Program-made: the position numbers and the translations under genes
Notes under the pieces: model-generated
The model's input: only the letters and a program-made list of their open reading frames with translations
Told to the model about the DNA's origin: nothing
The model's database searches: none
Shown: positions 26,800-35,528 of the stretch, piece after piece
Layout of the letters: every line of letters begins with the position of its first letter
How positions within the stretch are numbered: position 1 is the first letter of the stretch
From: a bacterium 210820-DFI.6.37
Lineage (GTDB): Bacteria > Bacillota > Clostridia > Peptostreptococcales > Anaerovoracaceae
Assembly: GCA_020558355.1 (NCBI GenBank)
Contig: JAJCKG010000007.1
Span: 62,001 to 126,000, forward strand
DNA length: 64,000 bases
Direction: 5' to 3'

Positions 26800-28228
26800 G
26801 CGACAGCGTTTTCCCCCTTTCTTCCTTCCCTGCGGTCAGCATTCCCGAAGAGGCTCCAAACATTGACATTTGAATCCCATCGTTTATTTGCAATATTTGA
26901 TTTTTTATGACATCCGGCGTAAAATTCATTTCCCCATAGAATTTTCCCCCACAGGTGAGAAAATGCTTTGCCCGCTTTAATACGACGCCCATTTTTTTCA
27001 GATCGTCGTATTTTACAGAAGCAACCTTTCTCTGGCGCAGGATCCGCCGCGCTGACATAACGCCTACGCCCGGAATCCGTAAAAGCAGGTCCATAGGCGC
27101 TTTGTTTACCTCCACAGGAAACTGATCCAGATGACGCAGAGCCCAGGTCACCTTCGGATCCAGATCCGGGTCCAGATTGGGATTTTCCTCATCCAAAAGT
27201 TCACTGGCGCTGAAACCGTAAAACCGCAAAAGCCAGTCAGCCTGATACAGTCTGTGCTCCCTTCCCAACGGCGGAGCCGTCAGCGCGTCCGGAAGAATCG
27301 GCGAGGAAACCGCCGGAATGTAGGCGCTGTAATAGACCCGCTTCATTTTAAAGGTATGGTACAGGTTTTCCGTAGTTGTCAGAATCTGACGGTCCGACTC
27401 TTTTCCCGCCCCGATGATCATCTGGGTGGTCTGTCCCGCGGGAGCAAAGGTCTCTTTTTTCCGGCCTGAGATTTCCGGCAGCCCCGCGACGCCAGCACCC
27501 CGCGCGTTCTGATTTTCCCGGATCTGCCCCGGTTCCGCAAAAAGCCTGGTCTGCCCCGGATTGAGATAATTGAGCGGGGAATTGATATCCTGTCCTTTAA
27601 ACATGGTCCCCGGACCCTTCAGTGCCTTGCGTTCGATCAGCGTGTTGGTGATCTGCCGCATGGGGCTGAAAATCTGCTTTGGCTTTTTTTGAGGTGCGAA
27701 AAGACTCAAACTTTTGCTGGTGGGCATTTCAATGTTTACGCTGAGACGGTCCGCTTCCATTCCAATGGCGTGAACCAGCTCCTGTGAAACGCCTGGAATG
27801 ATCTTGGCGTGAATATATCCGGCAAACCCGTATTCTCTCCGAAGGATCCGCAGGCAACGCAGGATCCGTTCCGCCGTATGATCCGGCGACACCTCTACCG
27901 CAGAGCTGAGGAACAGGCCTTCAATATAATTTCTTCTATAAAATTCAATGGTCAGCCTGGCCAGCTCCTCCGGCTCAAAGGAAGCCCGCCGCGTGTCCGC
28001 GCTCCTTCGGTTGACACAGTATTCGCAGTCATAAGCGCACTTGTTGGTAAACAGCACTTTTAAAAGGGAAATGCATCTGCCGTCTGCCGACCAGGTATGG
28101 CAGATCCCCTCCTGGGCGCCGCTCCCGATCCTTCCGTTATTCCTCCGGCCCACGCCGCTGCTGGAGCAGGACACATCATATTTCGCGCTGTCCGCCAGTA
28201 TTTTCAGTTTGTCCAGCCTGAGATCCAC
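26792..28228 (-). CDS. radical SAM protein of the putative DNA modification/repair family
   Basis: 478 residues, GTG start at 28228 with AGGTGGGGGACA upstream. The radical SAM [4Fe-4S] cluster motif is CAYDCEYCVNR (near 66-76, CxxxCxxC). TIM-barrel-like blocks follow (SSAVEVSPDHTAERILRCLR and MIIGAGKESDRQIL). The C-terminal part has helix-hairpin-helix-like LLRIPGVGVMSARRILRQRK (about 385), which usually binds DNA. This is the layout of the TIGR03916 family, 'putative DNA modification/repair radical SAM', which is not biochemically defined. A LexA-like box overlaps its predicted start site, supporting a DNA damage role. Confidence 0.92.
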   Translation of the reverse strand: MDLRLDKLKILADSAKYDVSCSSSGVGRRNNGRIGSGAQEGICHTWSADGRCISLLKVLFTNKCAYDCEYCVNRRSADTRRASFEPEELARLTIEFYRRNYIEGLFLSSAVEVSPDHTAERILRCLRILRREYGFAGYIHAKIIPGVSQELVHAIGMEADRLSVNIEMPTSKSLSLFAPQKKPKQIFSPMRQITNTLIERKALKGPGTMFKGQDINSPLNYLNPGQTRLFAEPGQIRENQNARGAGVAGLPEISGRKKETFAPAGQTTQMIIGAGKESDRQILTTTENLYHTFKMKRVYYSAYIPAVSSPILPDALTAPPLGREHRLYQADWLLRFYGFSASELLDEENPNLDPDLDPKVTWALRHLDQFPVEVNKAPMDLLLRIPGVGVMSARRILRQRKVASVKYDDLKKMGVVLKRAKHFLTCGGKFYGEMNFTPDVIKNQILQINDGIQMSMFGASSGMLTAGKEERGKTLSHG

Positions 28229-28252
28229 TGTCCCCCACCTCTCTTTCTTTGC

Positions 28253-28264
28253 GAACTTATGTTC
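28253..28264. promoter_or_regulatory. LexA (SOS) box at the radical SAM/DUF4130 operon
   Basis: GAACTTATGTTC, a perfect GAAC-N4-GTTC palindrome preceded by C (CGAAC), the form of LexA/DinR boxes in Firmicutes. It lies immediately downstream of the -10 box and so covers the expected transcription start, where repressor binding would block initiation. Confidence 0.65.
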
Positions 28265-28266
28265 TT

Positions 28267-28295
28267 ATTTTACCATACAATAAACATGCGTTCAA
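28267..28295 (-). promoter_or_regulatory. promoter of the radical SAM/DUF4130 operon
   Basis: Minus strand -35 TTGAAC (28295-28290), 17-bp spacer, -10 TAAAAT (28272-28267). The leader is short, ~35 nt. Confidence 0.7.
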
Positions 28296-28377
28296 CCGTT
28301 TACATTTTTTTCTTGTATTTTATCCGCCAGGTTGCTAATATTGATTATAGAGAGATTTTTTTATCAGGAGAAACGAT

Positions 28378-29532
28378 ATGCGAAAAAACGCTTTTGTCCT
28401 CAGCGGCGGCGGTTCCCGGGGCGGCTACGAGATTGGAGTCTGGCAAGCGCTTCGGGAGCTGGGAATTCCCATTCATATTATTACCGGAGCGTCGGTAGGC
28501 GCCCTTAATGGTGCTATGGCGGCCCAGAACGATTTTGAGCTTGCCCTGCGCCTTTGGAAAGAGCTAGAAACACATATGATCTTTGATGTGGAGGAAACCC
28601 AGGACGCCGGCTTGTTCGATTTTGATATCGGAGGCATGACGGCGTCAGAAGCCGCGGCTTACGCGAAAGAAATCCTTTTCAACGGAGGCGCCGGAACCTC
28701 AGGCCTTGAAGCCATCGTAAAAAACTATGTATCGGAGGAAAAAATACGAAAGAGCGCCGTTGAATTCGGCGTTGTTACCGTTGAATTCCCAAGCCTCAGA
28801 CCTCATTATCTTTTTACAGAGGATATTCCGGTAGGGAAGCTCCCTGACTATATTCTCGCCAGCGCCGCCTGCTTTCCGGCCGTACAGGCAAAGGAGATCG
28901 ACGGGGTCCGGTATATCGACGGCGGATACGCAGATGTTATGCCGGTGGAGCTGGCCATGAAGCGAGGCGCGGACAATATCATTGCCGTCCATCTGGAAGC
29001 GGCCGGGTTTGTGCGGGAAGACACGATCCAATTTGCCGAAAAAGCGGCGGATTCCATGCGTTTGATTAAAAGCAAGTGGGATCTTGGAAACTTTCTGGTC
29101 TTTAGCAAAGCCAACACCCGTCGGATCATCCGGCTGGGCTATCTGGACGCGATGAAGTCCTTCGGAGCTTTCGACGGAGAAAAATACACCTTTGCAAAAG
29201 GGAAGTGGAATCATCACCAGCTCTCCGGGGCAGAAGCCGCAGCGGAAATCTTCCATCTTGACCCGCTTCCCATCTACCAAAGCGATGTTTTTCTGGAAAG
29301 CCTTGCCCACGCTGTCCGCAAAACGCCGGCTCCTGATATCTGGGACATCCACAGCCCGGAGGACGCCCGGGATAAGCTGAATCCCGCGACCCTGACCCTC
29401 TATATCGGACGGGACCTGAAAAAGAAAGAGGCGGAAAGCGTCTTTACCAGCCGCAACGCCTTCAAATTGCTGAAGACTGAAATTCTGGCGGCAAATTTTC
29501 TGCTGCAAAACAGCATCCCGATAGAAATATAA
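28378..29532 (+). CDS. patatin-like phospholipase
   Basis: 384 residues, soluble. The N-terminal oxyanion hole is LSGGGSRGGYEIGVWQAL (about 8-25). The nucleophile elbow GASVGALNGA (Ser near 40) and the catalytic Asp in IDGGYADVMPVELA (near 180) complete the Ser-Asp dyad. The family hydrolyses phospholipid or other acyl esters. No signal peptide is seen, so it should act inside the cell or at the inner membrane face. A second, C-terminal half (about 270-384) has no clear domain. The start has TCAGGAGAAACGAT as ribosome binding site. The MocR-type regulator follows after 31 bp. Confidence 0.9.
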   Translation: MRKNAFVLSGGGSRGGYEIGVWQALRELGIPIHIITGASVGALNGAMAAQNDFELALRLWKELETHMIFDVEETQDAGLFDFDIGGMTASEAAAYAKEILFNGGAGTSGLEAIVKNYVSEEKIRKSAVEFGVVTVEFPSLRPHYLFTEDIPVGKLPDYILASAACFPAVQAKEIDGVRYIDGGYADVMPVELAMKRGADNIIAVHLEAAGFVREDTIQFAEKAADSMRLIKSKWDLGNFLVFSKANTRRIIRLGYLDAMKSFGAFDGEKYTFAKGKWNHHQLSGAEAAAEIFHLDPLPIYQSDVFLESLAHAVRKTPAPDIWDIHSPEDARDKLNPATLTLYIGRDLKKKEAESVFTSRNAFKLLKTEILAANFLLQNSIPIEI

Positions 29533-29563
29533 CGTAATTTTGTCAACACAGTGAGGAACCATT

Positions 29564-30961
29564 ATGAAAGCCATTATTCCCAATATCGATGAAAATTCCA
29601 AAAGGCCCTATTATCTGCAGCTCTATGACTATATAAAAGAAGCCATTCTCTCCGGAGAAATCAGCGAAGGCGAGCGGCTTCCTTCTCTGCGCAGCCTTTC
29701 CAAAACCCTGAGTCTCAGTATGACCACCATTGAGCTAGCTTACAGTCAGCTGACTGTAGAGGGCTATATTTACAGCAAACCCCAATCCGGCTACTATGCG
29801 TGCAGTGTTCTTCCCTCCGCAGGCGTCCCTTCCGGCAGCATGCCGGAATTGCCGGACGTTTCCCCTCTGGACCTTACGCTGGAAGCGCAGGAGCCTGAAT
29901 TCTACTACGATCTGGATTGTTTTGATTTCAACAAATGGAAGAAGTGTGTCAACCGGGTCATTACAGAGTATTCGCCGCTTCTGTTCTTTGAAAGCGACCC
30001 TCAGGGAGAGCCCGCGCTTCGGGTGGAGATCTCAAAGTACCTGTATCGTTCCCGCGGGGTCATATGTCAGCCCTCTCAAATTGTCATCGGCGCCGGAACA
30101 CAGCAGATTACCAACCACCTAGCAAACATTCTGAAAAAAATGTCCATCGATCATGTGGCAGTAGAGGATCCGGGCTATCTGCCGGTAAACAACATTTTCC
30201 GCGACCGGGGTTTTTCCATCACCCCTGTAAAGGTAGGAAAAGAAGGGATTTCTATCGAAAAGCTACCCTCCAACATACGCTCCGCCGTCTATGTGAGTCC
30301 CTCCAATCAGGTGCCTACCGGGGCTGTCATGCCCGTGGGGCGGCGCTACGAGCTGCTGGAATGGGCTATAAAAAATGACAGCGTCATTATGGAGGATGAC
30401 TATGACAGCGAGCTTCGCTATTTTGGAAAACCGATCCCGGCTCTTCAGGGCCTGGACACCAGCGACCGGGTCGTATATCTGGGTTCCTTTTCCACCACGC
30501 TGTTTTCCTCCATCAAAATCAGCTATATGGTGCTGCCTCCGGCTATGGCGGATATTTTCCAGACCATCCGCAAGGACTATACCCAGACCTGCTCTAAAAT
30601 GGAACAGCTGACCCTTGCTCTTTTTATGGAAAAGGGCTTTTATCAGACCAATATAAAAAAACTCCGGAGCCTGTATTCCCAAAAGCTTCAAGCGGTGGTC
30701 CGCTGTCTGACCACTGAATTTACAAAGCCTACCAATACATCCTCCGGTATCAATATCATCGTTCATGTAAAAAGCAAAAAAAGCGCGGAAGAACTCTGCG
30801 CCGACGCGAAAAATCTGGGCATCGCGGCAATTCCCACCGCGGCCTATACTGGAGAATCCGAGGAACAGTCCACATCCCTGATCCTCTACTACAACCAGAT
30901 TCCCCTTTCCGATATCCCCCAGGCTATGGAGGACCTGATGGAAAAATGGAGGAACTGTTAA
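29564..30961 (+). CDS. MocR/PdxR-type transcription regulator with aminotransferase domain
   Basis: 465 residues. An N-terminal GntR winged helix (about 10-80; YLQLYDYIKEAILSGEISEG, then LPSLRSLSKTLSLSMTTIEL) is joined to a class I aminotransferase-like domain that binds PLP. The PLP-binding Lys region is at FSTTLFSSIKISYMVLPPAM (Lys near 323), with SNQVPTGAVMPVGRR and IMEDDYDSELRYFG upstream. Members sense PLP or an amino acid and control nearby transport or metabolism genes. The likely target here is unknown. It sits 31 bp after the patatin gene, probably on one transcript. It ends at a bidirectional terminator shared with hydA. Confidence 0.92.
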   Translation: MKAIIPNIDENSKRPYYLQLYDYIKEAILSGEISEGERLPSLRSLSKTLSLSMTTIELAYSQLTVEGYIYSKPQSGYYACSVLPSAGVPSGSMPELPDVSPLDLTLEAQEPEFYYDLDCFDFNKWKKCVNRVITEYSPLLFFESDPQGEPALRVEISKYLYRSRGVICQPSQIVIGAGTQQITNHLANILKKMSIDHVAVEDPGYLPVNNIFRDRGFSITPVKVGKEGISIEKLPSNIRSAVYVSPSNQVPTGAVMPVGRRYELLEWAIKNDSVIMEDDYDSELRYFGKPIPALQGLDTSDRVVYLGSFSTTLFSSIKISYMVLPPAMADIFQTIRKDYTQTCSKMEQLTLALFMEKGFYQTNIKKLRSLYSQKLQAVVRCLTTEFTKPTNTSSGINIIVHVKSKKSAEELCADAKNLGIAAIPTAAYTGESEEQSTSLILYYNQIPLSDIPQAMEDLMEKWRNC

Positions 30962-31045
30962 AAAGAGAATGTTTATGGAGACTGCCTCCGCCGGGCGCGC
31001 CAAAGCGCGCCCGGGGACAAACAGCCAGAATAAACATTCTCTTTT
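30961..31045. terminator. large bidirectional terminator between the MocR-type gene and hydA
   Basis: Perfect 16-bp outer arms (AAAAGAGAATGTTTAT at 30961-30976, ATAAACATTCTCTTTT at 31030-31045), with an inner GC-rich hairpin GGGCGCGC-CAAA-GCGCGCCC. The outer arms touch the stop codons of both converging genes and end in T-runs in both directions. Confidence 0.8.
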
Positions 31046-32750
31046 ATTTGTAATGCAGCAGATGATGCGCCTTATCTCCCGCGAGCAGTCCCGCGTAAAG
31101 CCCGTCTGTTACCGGGTTGTGCGCGGACAGCTTCACATTGGACATACGGTCCGCTTCATACATTCCTTCCGAACGTTCCGGTTTGGCCCGTCCGATGACG
31201 AACGGCTGCCCCGCTCCGGCAATACATCCGCCTTCACAGGCCATAACCTCTACAAAATCATAGTTTGCCTCGCCGGACTGGATCGCCTGAATGAGATCTT
31301 CCGCATTTTTCAGACCGCTGACAATGGCAATGGAAAGCTCTCTGTCCTTGTACGGAATTTTTACTTCTTTCAGTCCCTGGAATCCTCTTACGCCAGTGAA
31401 AGAAATATCCGCGAGGTGATCTCTTGCCGCGTCACCCATAACATTACGGATTACCGCTTCTGTTACACCGCCTGTAACGCCGAATATCATACCCGCGCCG
31501 CTGGCAATACCGTAAGGCATATCCACCGCTTCCGGAAGAATCTCTTCAAAACGGAGTCCCGCCTCCCGGATCATATTCGCAAGCTCGATGGTTGTAATGG
31601 AATACGCGGTAGTCGGCTCGTCTTCGTATTTCTGATCCTCTCTGTGGATCTCGAATTTCTTCGCGGTACACGGCACAATAGCAACGACTTTGGTTTTCTT
31701 CGGTTTCTTTCCGGTCTCATTTTTCTTTGCCCGCTCTTTCAGAACGGAACTGAGCATTCCGATCGGGGATTTACAGCTGGAAATATGATCAATCAGCTCC
31801 GGATGGTTGATCTCCGCGTAGCGCACCCACGCCGGACAGCAGGAAGTAAACAGCGGCAGCTTTTCGTTCTTTTCAAGACGCTCTACCAGCTCGCTGGCTT
31901 CTTCGATAACCGTCAGGTCCGCGCCTGTAGCCGTATCGTAAACTTCATCAAAGCCCAGTCTTCTCAGCGCAGTTACCATTTTCCCCATTACATTGGTTCC
32001 TCTCGGTATCCCGAATTCATCTCCCAGAGCCACCCGGACAGCAGGCGCCACCTGAGCGATCATAATGGTATTGTCATCATACAGATCTTCCCATAGCTCT
32101 TTCTGATCATTCCTTACAGTAATGGCTCCTGTCGGACACACAGCGGCGCACTGACCGCAGTTTACACAGTTTGTCTCAGAAAGCGGCATTTTGAAAGCCG
32201 TTGTAACTTCCATTCTGGATCCGCGGAAAGCAAAATCGATGGCTCCCACGTTTTGGATCTCCGAACACATCCGCACACAGTCTCCGCAGATGATACATTT
32301 ATTCGGGTCTCTGGTAATGGACAGAGAAGACTCGTCCTTCCCTTCATCCCATATGCTGTAAGGCTCAAAGCGCACATCCTTCAGCCCAAAGCGCTGAGCC
32401 AGCTCCTGCAGCTTGCAGTCAAAGTTCTTGTCACAGGTCGTACACTCTCTGCAGTGGTCGGCCAGCATAAGCTCCAGGATCATCTTTCTGTATTTCTGCA
32501 GTCTTGGAGTATTGGTCTTAATTTCCATACCGGAACGAGGCGGAGTAGAGCAGGAAGCCATGATTTCCCCGTGCTTTCCTTCCACAACGCACATTCTGCA
32601 CGCTCCGTATGTAGACAGAACAGAGTAATAACACAGCGTCGGCATATCGATTCCGGCTTTTCTGATCACATCCAGAATATTCTTTTCTCCCTCAATGGCT
32701 ATCGGAAGACCATCGATCACCATAAACTTTTTATTATTCATCGTATTCAT
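31044..32750 (-). CDS. hydA: [FeFe] hydrogenase catalytic subunit HydA
   Basis: 568 residues from the ATG at 32750 (CAAGGAGGATTAATCAAA upstream; the frame opens at 32816). Domains in order: N-terminal [2Fe-2S] ferredoxin-like domain (CYYSVLSTYGACRMCVVEGK); the His-cysteine cluster site (DHCRECTTCDKNFDC); two [4Fe-4S] motifs (CIICGDCVRMC and CVNCGQCAAVCP); and the H-cluster domain with TSCCPAW, VPCTAKKFE and VMACEGGCIAGAGQP. The second H-cluster motif has Val where Met is usual. It reduces protons or oxidises H2. With HydB and HydC it resembles the electron-bifurcating HydABC of Thermotoga or Moorella, which couples NADH and ferredoxin to H2. Confidence 0.95.
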   Translation of the reverse strand: MNTMNNKKFMVIDGLPIAIEGEKNILDVIRKAGIDMPTLCYYSVLSTYGACRMCVVEGKHGEIMASCSTPPRSGMEIKTNTPRLQKYRKMILELMLADHCRECTTCDKNFDCKLQELAQRFGLKDVRFEPYSIWDEGKDESSLSITRDPNKCIICGDCVRMCSEIQNVGAIDFAFRGSRMEVTTAFKMPLSETNCVNCGQCAAVCPTGAITVRNDQKELWEDLYDDNTIMIAQVAPAVRVALGDEFGIPRGTNVMGKMVTALRRLGFDEVYDTATGADLTVIEEASELVERLEKNEKLPLFTSCCPAWVRYAEINHPELIDHISSCKSPIGMLSSVLKERAKKNETGKKPKKTKVVAIVPCTAKKFEIHREDQKYEDEPTTAYSITTIELANMIREAGLRFEEILPEAVDMPYGIASGAGMIFGVTGGVTEAVIRNVMGDAARDHLADISFTGVRGFQGLKEVKIPYKDRELSIAIVSGLKNAEDLIQAIQSGEANYDFVEVMACEGGCIAGAGQPFVIGRAKPERSEGMYEADRMSNVKLSAHNPVTDGLYAGLLAGDKAHHLLHYK

Positions 32751-32755
32751 TTTGA

Positions 32756-34633
32756 TTAATCCTCCTTGATTGCCCTGAATTTGCAGGAATTCATGCAGGC
32801 GCCGCACTTGATACATTTTGCCTGATCGATTTCAAACGGCTCCTTAACTTTTCCGGAAATAGCGTCTACCGGGCAGACCCGGGCACAGAGACTGCAGCCT
32901 TTGCAGTGATATTTTTCAATATAAATACGTTTCAGGGCCTGGCAGTTCTTTGTTCTGCACTTCTTATCCACAACATGCTCGACATATTCATCCCGGAAGT
33001 ATTTCAGCGTGGAAACAACTGGGTTTGCCGCTGTTTTTCCCAGACCGCACAGGGCTGTGGAAGTGATGGTGTCGGCCAGCTCTTCCAGCATATCGATATC
33101 GGAAAGCTCTCCTTTGCCTGCGACGATTCGCTCCAGAATCTCCAGCATTCTTCTTGTGCCTTCTCTGCAAGGCACGCACTTGCCGCAGGATTCATTCTGC
33201 GTAAAGTTCATAAAGAAACGGGCAACCTCTACCATGCAGGTATCCTCGTCCATAACAACCAGTCCACCGGAACCGATCATTGCGCCGGCCTTTTTCAGAC
33301 TGTCAAAATCCAGAGGCAGGTCCAGGTGCTCCTCCGTCAGACAGGCTCCGGAAGGTCCGCCGATCTGAACAGCCTTGAACTTTTTTCCGCCTCTTACGCC
33401 GCCGCCTACATCGAAAATAATATGGCGGAGGGTCGTTCCCATAGGAACCTCGATCAGTCCTGTATTTACGATATTTCCTGTCAGAGCGAAAGCCTTTGTT
33501 CCCGGGCTCTTTTCCGGTCCGATGCCTTTGTACCAATCGGCTCCTTTTTCAATAATGATAGGAACATTGGCGAAGGTCTCTACATTGTTGAGAAGGGTAG
33601 GCTTTCCGTAAAGGCCGTGCTCTACTGTTCTCGGCGGTTTTACTCTCGGCATGCCCCGGTCGCCTTCAATGGATGTAGTCAGCGCGCTGCCTTCTCCGCA
33701 TACAAACGCACCCGCGCCCTTTACGATATGGATATCAAATTCAAAGTCAGTTCCAAGAATATGTTTTCCAAGTATCCCGTATCGTCTGCAGTCGGAAATG
33801 GCCATTTCCAGTCGCTTTACCGCCAGCGGGTACTCGGCTCTTACATAGATATAGCCTTCCTTCGCGCCGGAAGCGTACCCCGCGATCATCATTCCTTCCA
33901 GCATCTTGTGAGGGTCCCCCTCCATGATGCTTCTGTCCATAAACGCGCCTGGGTCTCCCTCATCGCCGTTGCAGACAACATATTTAATTGGGCTCTTCTG
34001 GGCTTTTACCTGGGTCCACTTTCTCCCCGCCGGGAAGCCGCCGCCTCCTCTGCCCCGAAGGTTGGAGTCATAGATGGTCTTTACAATATCATCCGGAGTA
34101 ATATCAAAGAGACATTTTTCCAGAGAGCTGTATCCTCCGTAAGCAATATATTCTTCAATGGATTCCGCGTCGATCTGTCCGCAGTCCTCCAGTACGATTC
34201 TGGTCTGATTCTTATAGAACGGGATTTCTTCCTGTACCGGATATGTGATTCCGTCTCTTGAATAAATCAGACGGTCTACCACTTCATCTCCTACGATGGA
34301 TTTCTCCACGATCTCTTCGCAGTCGTCCAAAGATACCTTGAGGTACAAAAGCTTCGCGGGTTCAATACGGAGCAGAGGCCCCATTTCGCAAAAGCCATGG
34401 CATCCGCTCTTTTTCAGGCCGACATGATTTCCCTGTTCTTCCTTTTCCAGTTTTACCTGGCACTTGATTCCTTTTTCTTCAATCAGCTGTTTCAGACGCT
34501 CGAAAATTTCCATAGAGCCTCCGGCTACACAGCCTGTTCCTCCGCAGACATAGATCTTCTTTGTTTGATGGTCGATCTGCTCTAAAAAGGCCGCTCTGGA
34601 TTTCCGCAGCATTTCTCTGTTTTCAATTAACAT
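32756..34633 (-). CDS. hydB: NuoF-like diaphorase subunit HydB of bifurcating hydrogenase
   Basis: 625 residues. The N-terminal thioredoxin-like [2Fe-2S] domain has VCGGTGCVAGGSMEIFERL and KSGCHGFCEMGPL. The FMN/NADH site includes LRGRGGGGFPAGRKW (about 190-204) and CNGDEGDPGAFMDRS. A [4Fe-4S] motif CGKCVPCREG (near 487) is followed by a C-terminal 2x[4Fe-4S] ferredoxin domain (CKGCSLCARVCPVDAIS and CIKCGACMNSCKFRAI). This subunit binds NAD(H) and FMN and passes electrons to HydA. It starts 13 bp after hydC and its stop is 5 bp before the hydA start. Strong AGGGAGCGCG ribosome binding site. Confidence 0.95.
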   Translation of the reverse strand: MLIENREMLRKSRAAFLEQIDHQTKKIYVCGGTGCVAGGSMEIFERLKQLIEEKGIKCQVKLEKEEQGNHVGLKKSGCHGFCEMGPLLRIEPAKLLYLKVSLDDCEEIVEKSIVGDEVVDRLIYSRDGITYPVQEEIPFYKNQTRIVLEDCGQIDAESIEEYIAYGGYSSLEKCLFDITPDDIVKTIYDSNLRGRGGGGFPAGRKWTQVKAQKSPIKYVVCNGDEGDPGAFMDRSIMEGDPHKMLEGMMIAGYASGAKEGYIYVRAEYPLAVKRLEMAISDCRRYGILGKHILGTDFEFDIHIVKGAGAFVCGEGSALTTSIEGDRGMPRVKPPRTVEHGLYGKPTLLNNVETFANVPIIIEKGADWYKGIGPEKSPGTKAFALTGNIVNTGLIEVPMGTTLRHIIFDVGGGVRGGKKFKAVQIGGPSGACLTEEHLDLPLDFDSLKKAGAMIGSGGLVVMDEDTCMVEVARFFMNFTQNESCGKCVPCREGTRRMLEILERIVAGKGELSDIDMLEELADTITSTALCGLGKTAANPVVSTLKYFRDEYVEHVVDKKCRTKNCQALKRIYIEKYHCKGCSLCARVCPVDAISGKVKEPFEIDQAKCIKCGACMNSCKFRAIKED

Positions 34634-34646
34634 TTCGCGCTCCCTC

Positions 34647-35111
34647 CTACTTCAGTTCCCCGAGAAGCTCAATGGCCTTCTCCGGGGTCATAGCCGGATA
34701 TACCTTATCGTTTACAGTCAGCACTGGCGCCAGACCGCATGCTCCCAGGCATGAAACAGTCTCCACGGTATACATCAGATCATCTGTCGTCTTGTTGTCA
34801 CCGGAAAGACCCAACTCTTTTCTGAGGGCGTCCAGGATCGGAATCGACTTCCGAACGTGACAGGCTGTGCCGTCACAGATTTTGATCACATATTTCCCCT
34901 TAGGTGAAAGTGAGAAGTTTTCATAGAAAGTCGCGATGCTGTATATCTTCGCGAGACTGACTCCCAGCTTTTCGGACAGGTAGTCAAAGGATTCTCTCGG
35001 GAGATATCTGTACTCCTCCTGAATATCCTGCAGGATCGCTACAATAGGCTTTTCACTGCTGTGGGCATTAATGATTTCATCAATTTTCTGATACAATTCT
35101 TTATTGTCCAT
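34647..35111 (-). CDS. hydC: NuoE-like [2Fe-2S] subunit HydC of bifurcating hydrogenase
   Basis: 154 residues. The thioredoxin-like NuoE fold has its four cysteines as CDGTACHVRKS (near 88-98) and CLGACGLAP (near 129-137), binding one [2Fe-2S] cluster. The early helical part (MDNKELYQKIDEIINAHSSE) contains IVAILQDIQEEYRYLPRESF, typical of NuoE. First gene of the hydCBA operon; ribosome binding site TAGGAGGAAATT. Two candidate promoters and a Rex-like box lie in the ~140 bp upstream, so redox control of H2 metabolism is likely. Confidence 0.95.
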   Translation of the reverse strand: MDNKELYQKIDEIINAHSSEKPIVAILQDIQEEYRYLPRESFDYLSEKLGVSLAKIYSIATFYENFSLSPKGKYVIKICDGTACHVRKSIPILDALRKELGLSGDNKTTDDLMYTVETVSCLGACGLAPVLTVNDKVYPAMTPEKAIELLGELK

Positions 35112-35158
35112 AATTTCCTCCTAAATAGAGTGTTATAAAATGAGTGTGTGCGTGTTCG

Positions 35159-35176
35159 TTGTTATTTGTTTAACGC
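35159..35176. promoter_or_regulatory. Rex-like operator of the hydrogenase operon
   Basis: TTGTTATTTGTTTAACGC matches the Rex consensus TTGTTAA-N4-TTAACAA at 11 of 14 defined positions. It overlaps the -10 of a candidate promoter (-35 TTGACA at 35187-35182, 17-bp spacer, -10 TAACAA at 35164-35159) on the minus strand. It would sit just downstream of the other candidate promoter at 35222-35250. Confidence 0.5.
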
Positions 35177-35221
35177 TTTTTTGTCAAACTAATTCGCCAA
35201 TTTTTACTTCTCACAATTTTT

Positions 35222-35250
35222 ATTATATCGTCTAGTTTGCGGTTCGTCTA
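35222..35250 (-). promoter_or_regulatory. promoter candidate of hydCBA
   Basis: Minus strand -35 TAGACG (35250-35245), 17-bp spacer, -10 TATAAT (35227-35222). The -10 is perfect and the -35 is a 4/6 match. The rest of 35112-35655 holds the Rex-like box, AT-rich sequence, TGTTAACA repeats and the yfhO terminator; I see no gene in it. Confidence 0.5.
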
Positions 35251-35528
35251 CACTAACTAATATACTTTCTTGCTTAGTTTTGAAGATTTTTCAAAATGAG
35301 ACTCAATTTTTTGCTTTTTTTGTCAACTCAAAATTAAGAAAAAAAGATTCGAAATTTTATCCGTTTTTGCTTTACTGCGCAAAAGCAAACGATATTATTT
35401 TAACAAACGAAAAATGAGGACCTCTCAGCAGGGCGCTTTCTTTGTCCCTGTTTCCGCTTCAGTTTTATTGCCAAAACGTGATCCAAAGTCTTATCAACCC
35501 TTTCACCGAAAATTGATTTTTAGGCTAA

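Noticed and set aside
32906-34261. 451-codon plus-strand frame over hydB
   Set aside because: Antisense of the hydrogenase NuoF-like gene; Ser/Arg/Phe-rich and without domains.
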